Shown here piece after piece: positions 56,174-64,000 of a stretch of DNA of 64,000 bases. This DNA is from Maylandia zebra (Eukaryota; Chordata; Actinopteri; Cichliformes; Cichlidae), in assembly GCF_041146795.1 (NCBI RefSeq), contig NC_135186.1, forward strand, positions 38,028,854-38,092,853, given 5' to 3'. Every line of letters begins with the position of its first letter. Position 1 is the stretch's first letter. The notes beneath the pieces were generated by a model. That model saw only the letters and a list, made by a program, of their open reading frames with translations, was not told the origin of the DNA and made no database searches. The position numbers and the translations under genes were made by a program.

Positions 56174-57014
56174 AGAGTGAACCGAGCCGCAGGCCCAGAG
56201 GCCCGAGGGCCCCCCACGCTCCGGAAGAGGCCTGACCAAGCAACAGGCACCAGGCCCCGCCAAGTAGTCACCGGGAGTGAGCTGGTACATACCTGAGCGC
56301 CCAGCCCCGGACACCAAGAACCACCAACGCACCGACCCCTGAGGGCATCAGTCCGGCAGGGAGTGTGGTGAGGGGAGATAGGCCTTGGAGGGCCTGGGAG
56401 TTCCCAGAGAGGTGGAGTCTAAGACCTGACCTGACATATAGACACAGACAAACAGGCACACACAGACACAAACATGCATTCCCACCCTCATGCACACATA
56501 TACAAACACTCAGCACTCACCCAACGTAAGGATGGACATAAATGGACATGTACACACAATCACACTCCCCAAACAAACAAACAAACTCTATACCCTGGGT
56601 CCAGGTACCCTCGGCACCTAGACCCAGGAGATGTTACCCTTTCCCCCGGGTGGAGGCAAGCAGACCGCCCCAGGCTCTGCAGCAGCAGGGAGGCCCCGCA
56701 TCCCAGATCCCAATCGGACGGCCAACACCTCCTCCCAGCCCCCCCGCCCCGATGGCCAGCAGAGAACGGGGGTGTGTGAGGACCCCATACCTCCCTCCTC
56801 CCGCTCATGTGTAGTGTTGCTGCGTGTTGTTCTAAAGTGCATTTAAAACACGGGAGGGCATGGTGCTGCTGCCAGAGAGCAGCAGGTGTTAGCACGGCCC
56901 CTCCCGAGAACCCTCAATGCCTACAGGTGGGCACCGGCGTCAGAGGTGGGGTTGAATACACAGACCGTCCTCTGGACGCCGTTAACGTGCCCACCCTCAA
57001 GGCCCTATATGTAT
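56174..57014. repeat. GC-rich interspersed repeat, right part (copy B)
   Basis: Counterpart of 30,899-31,740. Confidence 0.45.
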
Positions 57015-59813
57015 GTGTTATGAGAGTGTGAGTAATGTGGATGTCTAAGTTGTGGAATAACTGGGATTGTCATAAAAATAATTGCAATGATCCGACTTGT
57101 ATTTGTAATCAGACCTTTGTGCTCATCCTCCTGTGAGCTCTGAGTGATTGCGGTTTCACGATAGTTTCATATTTGGACATATTTATTGTAAGATGTCATA
57201 GCTGTGACCTTTCTTAGCATGAAGCACAGTATTGATGAATTTCATCGCTCGGGTGTCTCCTGAATGTCACCGATTGCTTCATCAGTGCAGACGAGTGGAG
57301 GTGAGTGTGCTTTGACTAACATGCACACAGCCTCCAAACAGCCAGTGTGACCTGTGCTTCTGTAGGAAGTCAGTAAAGTTTATTCAAGAACTAAAGTGGC
57401 AAAGTGCTTTTGGGTCTGCAGCACAGTCTCCTTTAGTCACCTGGACCGAGCAAGTCCTGATGAGCAGACCTCAGAGACCTCGCAGTCAGGAGTGGATGTA
57501 GGACCTCATTAATACTCCCCAAGATCTGTAACAGTGATCGCCAAAATCTGACAGTAACCCTGAACTTTATGGGGAGCCGGTGTAAAGAGGACACAGTCAG
57601 GGTTACGTGGGACCTTTAGGAGGACCTGCCGAAGCCTTCTGCAGCCTCACAGCAGCATCCTGGACCATCTGGAAGTGATCCAGGGATGATTTCCTCAGGC
57701 AAAGGAAACAACGAATGACCAAATCAAAGCTTGTATGGTTCCAGTTTACATGGAGACGGATAAACACACGTTTGTACAAGACGGCCAAGATGCTTACCAA
57801 ATCTGAACAACAGTAACAGCCACACTCCTCACAGCACAGCCCCTTCTTTTAGCTTCATTGATTCTCCTGATGCTGAATTAGTCCCTCTGTTTGTACATCA
57901 GTCCTTTCTTTGGGTTTCCCCACAGCACACCTGGAATTACTCCAACAGCAACTCTCCCTGACATTTCAGCTCAGTTGTCCTGCACAAACTCATAAACTGA
58001 AGTAATTATCTATTGCAGGAGTCAGAATAATTTTCCTCAAGCTGCCCTATATTGTAAAGACCCTACAATAACACAGAGAAACCCCAACAATCATATGGGG
58101 AGGAAGAAACCGCCGACAGAACCAGGCTCAAAGACGAGAGCCAGAGATCAACAACAGGTACGATTCAATGCAGAGAGGTCTATTAACACATAGTGAGTGA
58201 AGAAGAAGCACCCAGTGCATCATGGGAATCCCCGGCAGCCTACACCTATTGCAGCTTAACTAAGGGAGGATCCAGGGTCACCTGGTCCAGCACTAACTAT
58301 ATGCTTTAGCAAAAAGGAAAGTTTGAGCCTGATCTTGAAAGCAGAGATTTGTTTATACACAGGTAACTACCTTTTATTTAACATAAAGAATCTGTAAAGT
58401 TGAACCTACAAAAACTGAATTTCAGCTTCTCATATAAAACGAATGTTGTGGATTTGAATTTGCTCTAAGTGCTGGTGTTTTCTGAACACTTCAGGTGTTG
58501 AAGAACATGCCGACATGTTGATAATTCCCCTCGTTGGAAGAATAAAATAAAGGAAACATCTTTCTGTGTATTCCCTTCCTTTGTTCCTCAAATGTCGCGC
58601 TGCTCTCTGTGTTCGGGAATCCTGGGGAAGACCTCGAATGTCGTATTTGCATAATGAAAGGTAAACAGGTGGGTGGATGGAGGAAGCAGGAGAGGGCTGG
58701 ACAATGGGAGAGTGGACAAAAGGCGATCCCACATGCAGCATGGAAAGCATATTCCACAGCGCTGTTCTGTGTTGTTGTCCAGATATGAGGCCTGTGTGCA
58801 GGCAGGGAATCCCTCCGAACACTCCCACGCACTTGGAAAGTAAACCACAGGACTTTATGACTCCAATAGGAACACGAATGTTGTTGGCTGTTTGTTTCTC
58901 AGGATCTTTGACTGCAGGCCATCACCGACACAAGCAGAAGAATGTATAAATATACACCTACAGGAGTGATTCAGTTTAGGGAACGAAAAGTCACCCCAGA
59001 CCTTCACACTGTGCACAATCTGTTCATCGGCTGCTCTGTGTTCTGCTATTTTCTATATACAGTATATAAACATATATAAACCACATAGCAGTTGTGTTTG
59101 TTTTAAGCACCGTGTGCAGTGTTGATGCCGTGGTTTATCAGCTCACAGCTTAAATGAGCACAATGGTTTGTAGCTGAGTACAAAGATAACGTTATGAAAG
59201 CACACGTGTGCAATCTGACACCAGCTTGAAGCCGCAGCTTCTGTATTTGGTTTCAGGTGATTTAACACTACAAGCTGCTGAACGAGTTGGCGTGCTGCTC
59301 CAGGCGCTGACGAAAGCGGCTCATTTCTTATGATCCAACGTGATTTTGAAATCGTGAGTGGAGGCAGATCAGATCTACTGCAACCGTGCAACCCGTCTCA
59401 GCTCGTTTACAGCGAATGATTCAGCCGCCGCAGTTTCAGTTTATGTAGAAACAAAAATGAAATGTCTCTCTCGCACACACAACATGTAATTACATACATA
59501 TAGAAAAGTTAAAAGGTGGATATGTAAAACCCCGCTACCTTATTGTGGTGGAGGGGTTTGTGTGTCCCAGGGATCCCAGGGGCTCGTTTGTCTGGGGGCT
59601 TTTGCTTCCTGGTGGGGTCTCCCATGGCAAATTGGTCCTGGGTAAGGGACCAGACAAAAAAGACCCCTGTGAGTTCATCTCTTCTCTTAGAAACTCACGC
59701 TCCCTCTCGCAGCCTGAGATCATCTCATCAAAGGCTGTTGGTAGTTCCCCCAACACATTTTGAAACCAGAGGTGATAGATCGGTTAGAGCGGCGCCCCCC
59801 GGTGTTGGAATTC
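57015..59813. other. noncoding (copy B), includes LINE 3' fragment 58,029-58,354
   Basis: Counterpart of 31,741-34,539; the LINE fragment again has GCATCATGGGAATCCCC. No gene recognised. Confidence 0.5.
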
Positions 59814-62014
59814 TCTCGCTCCATTTCTACGTTGCCTAGATTGTATTTATTCTTTTAAACAGCATCTTAAGACTCACTTATTTAGACTAGCTTTTAATTA
59901 GATTTGTGCTGTATGTTGGATTGTACTGTTTTATGTTTATCTCTTTATTATTATTGTGAAGCACTTTGTGGTTTTTATCCTGTGAAGAGCGCAATATAAA
60001 TCAATAAAGTAAAGTAAAGTAAGATGTAAAGGGGGGCTAAGTCAGTGCTGTGCCTCCTGAAGTCCACAATGACCTCTTTGGTTCTCTTGGTGTTCAGTGC
60101 CAGGCCTCCAGCTTCAGGACTTCCTCTCTGTAGGCTGCCTCGTCTCCCTCTGAGATGAGTCCGTGGTGTCATCAGCAAACTTGATGATGAGATTGTTGTT
60201 GTGGGTCGAACTGCAGTCGTGGGGAGTAGAGGGAATACAGGAGGGGGCTCAGCACACAGCCCTGTGGGGAGCCGGTGCTCAGTGTGCGAGTGGAGGAGAG
60301 ATGAGGGCGGAGCCTCACAGTCTGGGGCCGGTTTGTGAGAAAGTCCTTTATCCAGGCACATGTGGGGGGAGGGAGGCCGAGAGTGACCAGTTTGATGATG
60401 AGGATGTCCGGATCATTGAAGGCTGAGCTGTAGTCTACAAACAGCATTCGGACGTAGCTCTGCTGCTGCTCTAGGTGACTCAGCACAGAGTGGAGGGCGA
60501 TGGCGTCTTCTGTGGATCTGTTTGCGTGGTATGCAAACTGGTGCGGGTCGAATTCTGGGCGGAGGTAATCCTTGATGTGCTGAAGGACTAGTCTCTCGAA
60601 GCATTTCATGATTACCGGTGTGAGGGCCACAGGGCGGTAATCGTTCAGGCTGGTGATGGGAGACGTCTTCGGTACTGGGATGATTGTGGCTGATTTTAGA
60701 CAGGATGGGATGGCTGCGTCATCCAGTGAGAGGTTGAAGAGTCTGGTGGAGATGAGGGTGAGCTGGTGGCCACACCCTCTTAGTACCTTGCCAGGTACTC
60801 CGTCTGGACCGGCCGCCTTCCTGGGGTTCACTGCTAGGAGCACACGTCTGACCTCGTGCTCTGTTACAGTGAGTGGAGCGGTGCAGGAAGGTGAGGATGA
60901 GGATGGGAGCAGGGCTGAGGCAGATGAGCGCTGCTGTTGTGGTGTTTCAAAGCGGGTGAAGAAGCTGTTTACTTCCTCTGCCGGCTGCTCACTCAGGTTT
61001 TCTGTTTTCACAGCCTCTGTGGTTGATGATGTCTTGTATTCGCAGGAGTCTGATGGCTTGTGGTAAAAGCTATCTCGCAGTCTGGAGGATCGGACTCCAA
61101 TGCTGCGATAGCGTCTGCCAGATGGGAGGAGGGAGGTTGGCCCGCTTCAGGCGTCTCAGGAAGTTTAGGCGCTGCTGGGCCTTTTTGGTGATGGAGGTGG
61201 TGTTAGTCATCCAGGTGAGGTCGTCTGAGATGTGAACTTCCAGGAACTTGGTGAGCATTTTCAGGCCAGGTTGTAACAGTCTTTGTGGTGGGCCTGCACT
61301 GCGTCTGAGGGGGGTGTAGGCTGGGGAGAGCAGGAAGGAGAGGTGGTCAGACTGACCGAGGTGTGGGAGGGGTATGGCTCCATATGCATGCTTAATGTTG
61401 GAGTAAACATGATCTAGAGCAGGGGTCTCGAACTCCAGGCCTGGAGGGCCGGTGTCCTGCAGGCTTTAGATGTGTCCTTGATCCAACACAGCTGATTTAA
61501 ACGGCTAAATGACCTCCTCAACATGTCTTGAAGTTCTCCAGAGGCCTGGGAATGAACTAATCATTTGATTCAGGTGTGCTGACCCAGGGTGAGATCTAAA
61601 ACCTGCAGGACACCGGCTCTTGAAGCCTGGAGTTTGAGACCCCTGATCTAGAGTGTTCTCTCCTCTGGTGGGACATTTGACATGCTGATAGAACTTTGTG
61701 AGCACAGTCTTTATGTGGGCCTTATTAAAGTCACCTGCAATTATGTGAACACCGTCCGGGTGGGCCCGCCGCTGTTTGTTAATGGTGTTCAGCAGGATAG
61801 AGAGCGCCGTGGTTATGTTGGCGTCCGGTGGAATGTACACGGCCGTGATGATCACTACTGTTAGCTCCCTCGGCTGGCATCTTACTGAGGTTCGGGGAGC
61901 CGTGACGTTTATAATTGTCCCGTTGCTGCTCCAGCTTTCATGCATTTGTAAATACAATTGAAATTGCATTGAGAGACTCAGCTTAATTTGCTGGCAGGGG
62001 AAAGTCATTCAAAA
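59814..62014. mobile_element. LINE tail (+) and rearranged CR1/Rex1-like LINE (-), copy B
   Basis: 59,814-60,019 is the plus-strand LINE tail. 60,020-62,014 is the minus-strand LINE with the same rearrangement as copy A: RT frame 60,172-61,011, misplaced C-terminal piece 61,070-61,258, endonuclease 61,646-62,008. Confidence 0.82.
61420..61645. mobile_element. hAT-type MITE, 226 bp (copy B)
   Basis: Counterpart of 36,146-36,371 with the same flanking ATCTAGAG. Being in both copies it predates the duplication. Confidence 0.93.
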
Positions 62015-63391
62015 GCAAACTAAACTAAACTGCTAAATCACAAACTAAACTCACTGGGAGACACATGTCACAGACAGACTAGACAAGGAACCAAACATAA
62101 CCACACAGACATGACACATGAACCAGGGAGACTTAGTACAGGGGAGATGACATAACTAAGAAACAGGACTACACAGTAATCTAGAAATTAACTAGGTGCA
62201 CAAAATAAATACAAAAGATACATAAACTCAAACACTGGGTCGCTTGACCCAGGACCATGACAACACAGGGAGATCCACACAGCATGAGGGACGACGCGAC
62301 ACTGACTCAGAGAAACACGGGGTTTAAATACACTGGGAAGTAACGAGGGGAATGAGACACAGAAGGAGGGCACAGCTGGGAGAAATCAGAACTGACGAGA
62401 CAAGGAAGCAAAGCAGGACACATTCACATAAGACACAGACCTTCAAAGTAAAACAGGAAGTATAACACAGAGACGCGAACTTGACTAGGGGAGACAGAGC
62501 AACTAAGAAACACAGAGAACAACAACAAAGAGACATAGAGGGCGGCTACCAAATACTGAGAAAACTAAACAGAATACAAGAAAGCCAAACTAAGACACTA
62601 GACTATACGGCAACGACGACGACAGAGCTGTTCAGGGGGCCGGCCGCGCGGAAGGCAGCGGCAACGGCAGCGACATGGAAACAGTTCTGGGGGCCGACCG
62701 TGCGGACGGCAACGGCGGCGACAGTGCTGGTCCGGAGGCCGCCCACGACGGCGATGACGTCCGGCTGGAGGCCCAGAAAGTGGACGATGCTGAGGTGCTG
62801 GATGTACCTTGGACGGCGGTGTAACAACCGCAGGACCAGGCGAGGCAGATGAAGACACGGAGGCTGGAGAAACCATAGGCGATGGCGTGGGAGCCACAGG
62901 TGTTGGCCGGGCTCACCCGAGCTTCCAGCAGGAGCAGATGCAGGGCCAGAGGGTATTGGGACCCCTGGCAGAATGTGTAGCCGACCAGGTGGGTGAGTAT
63001 GCAGACTAGGGGATTGAACTGAAGACTGAACTGGCGGCTGTTGTAACGGTTGTGGTGAGAGTAGAGTAGGTGGTGGAGTAGATGACTGCACAGGAAACTG
63101 AGCTAGAGGTAGTAATGACAGTTGGGGAGAAAGTGGAGCTGGTGGTTGAGTAGATGACTGAGCTAGCGGCCACTGAGCTAATGGTTCAGGTGCAAATGTA
63201 ACTGCTGATGACAGAGCCAATGGCTGAGCTACAGGGAGAGGGGACACTGAAGACGGAGCTATGGGTAGCGGGGATAAGGGCTGTGCTGCGGGCAGCAGTG
63301 ACGATTGTGGTGGAGGTGTAGCTGGTGGAGGAGTGGCTGAATTGGCTGAATGGGCTCATTGAGTGCAGCACAGATGAGATCTTGGAGAGGC
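62015..63391 (-). pseudogene. decayed relative of the proline-rich LTR element (copy B)
   Basis: Counterpart of 36,741-38,130, with frames at 62,603-63,247 and 62,598-62,897. Lacks 13 bases near 62,200 relative to copy A. Confidence 0.8.
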
Positions 63392-64000
63392 TTACGGCTG
63401 CCGTGAACACTCAGAATAAGATCTCTGGATCACATCTTGGAGCAGCTCACTGCGGTCGTGAGTTCTCAGAATCGTCTCTTTGAGCACAAGAACGACAACA
63501 TCACGGAGCGTAAGTTTGATAACATCATGGAGAACCTCGCGGCTCTCCAACGGGAGATTGAGAGACCAGTGTTGGACTGTAGAACAGCTTTGAAATTCAT
63601 ATGAGTTGTTCGCACTAAAGTAAAAACAACCATCACTCATGCGGAGACCCTCTCGGCGCCAGCTGCGGCCTCAAGGCTGGAGCTGAACAACAACACCCTG
63701 ATAACGACTGTGTTGAGTCTGTTCTTCCCATTCCATGCAAGGCCACCTGGGTTGGCTGGAAGACTGTTTACTTAGCCTGGCAGGGCGAAGGACACTGTCT
63801 CAGCTGAACTCTGGACACGCCCACACACACACATACACTGATACGCACTCATCCCCCTCCCTTTCCAAACGCCTTCGATGCTTGTTCCCTCCTGGGAACA
63901 CGGCGGGTCAGAGCCCGTGCTGGAATAATAGCGCAGGGCAGGATGGCTGCTGTGTTTGCTTTGGCTTACTCCTCACCCCCCACCCGACCCTGTGGCTGGT
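63392..64000. repeat. repeat-like sequence of unknown class (copy B, cut by window end)
   Basis: Counterpart of 38,131-38,739 with a few substitutions. Confidence 0.35.

Larger units (their letters stand above)
48244..64000. repeat. duplicated block, copy B (runs off the window)
   Basis: Matches 26,323-38,739 almost base for base. Offsets are 21,921 at the left end, 20,836 after the hAT difference, 25,274 after the LTR insertion and 25,261 at the right. If the duplication is tandem, copy B should continue past the window into counterparts of 38,740-48,243. Confidence 0.95.

Overview
ORGANISM AND OVERVIEW. This is nuclear DNA of a ray-finned fish, most likely a percomorph such as a cichlid. 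The evidence is GT-AG introns, two conserved vertebrate genes, long CA-dinucleotide runs, and a dense load of teleost-type LINEs, hAT and piggyBac miniature elements, a chromovirus-type Ty3/Gypsy element and LTR elements. Only about 1.3 kb of the window is confidently host coding sequence. LEFT THIRD (1-18.6 kb). Two genes lie on the minus strand. The first two coding exons of lama5 (laminin alpha-5: signal peptide and the start of the laminin N-terminal domain) are at 6092-6358 and 1376-1528; the rest of the gene lies left of the window. A complete six-exon rps21 (ribosomal protein eS21, 83 aa) spans 13.8-18.6 kb and has a pyrimidine-rich 5' end. Introns and spacers hold hAT-like elements, a piggyBac MITE, a 48-bp minisatellite and LINE debris. 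CENTRE (18.9-26.3 kb). Here there are nested retroelements. An R4/Dong-like LINE (20.7-25.7 kb) is split by a second LINE, whose TTATC tail has grown into a 1.5-kb array built from only two pentamers, TTATC and GGCTC. RIGHT (26.3-64 kb). A segment starting at 26,323 recurs almost perfectly from 48,244 to the window end, so the layout looks like a tandem duplication with a unit of about 21.9 kb. Each copy carries a three-exon interleukin-17-family cytokine gene on the minus strand (26,923-29,089 and 48,844-49,925) with identical predicted proteins. After the duplication, copy A gained a 1,077-bp hAT element inside il17 intron 2 and copy B gained a 4,418-bp LTR element. Between the shared blocks lies a LINE interrupted by a young, nearly intact Tf1/sushi-like Ty3/Gypsy retrotransposon (40,428-45,876), followed by a Ginger-like DNA transposon remnant (47,050-47,865). 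MOST INTERESTING. The LTR element at 51,751-56,168 has nearly identical LTRs (I see one difference in 689 bp) but encodes no protease, reverse transcriptase or integrase. Its internal region is one 1003-codon ORF made of tandem-repeat modules whose units are all multiples of three. It shares with the nearby Gypsy element an apparent self-priming signature (a primer site just after the LTR, complementary to a stretch about 30 nt below a TATA-like box inside the LTR), an ATGGACCCAGC start, and a stop codon abutting a G-run and TAC before the 3' LTR. It therefore looks like a non-autonomous parasite of a sushi-type Gypsy element. Decayed relatives occur on the minus strand in both duplicate blocks.
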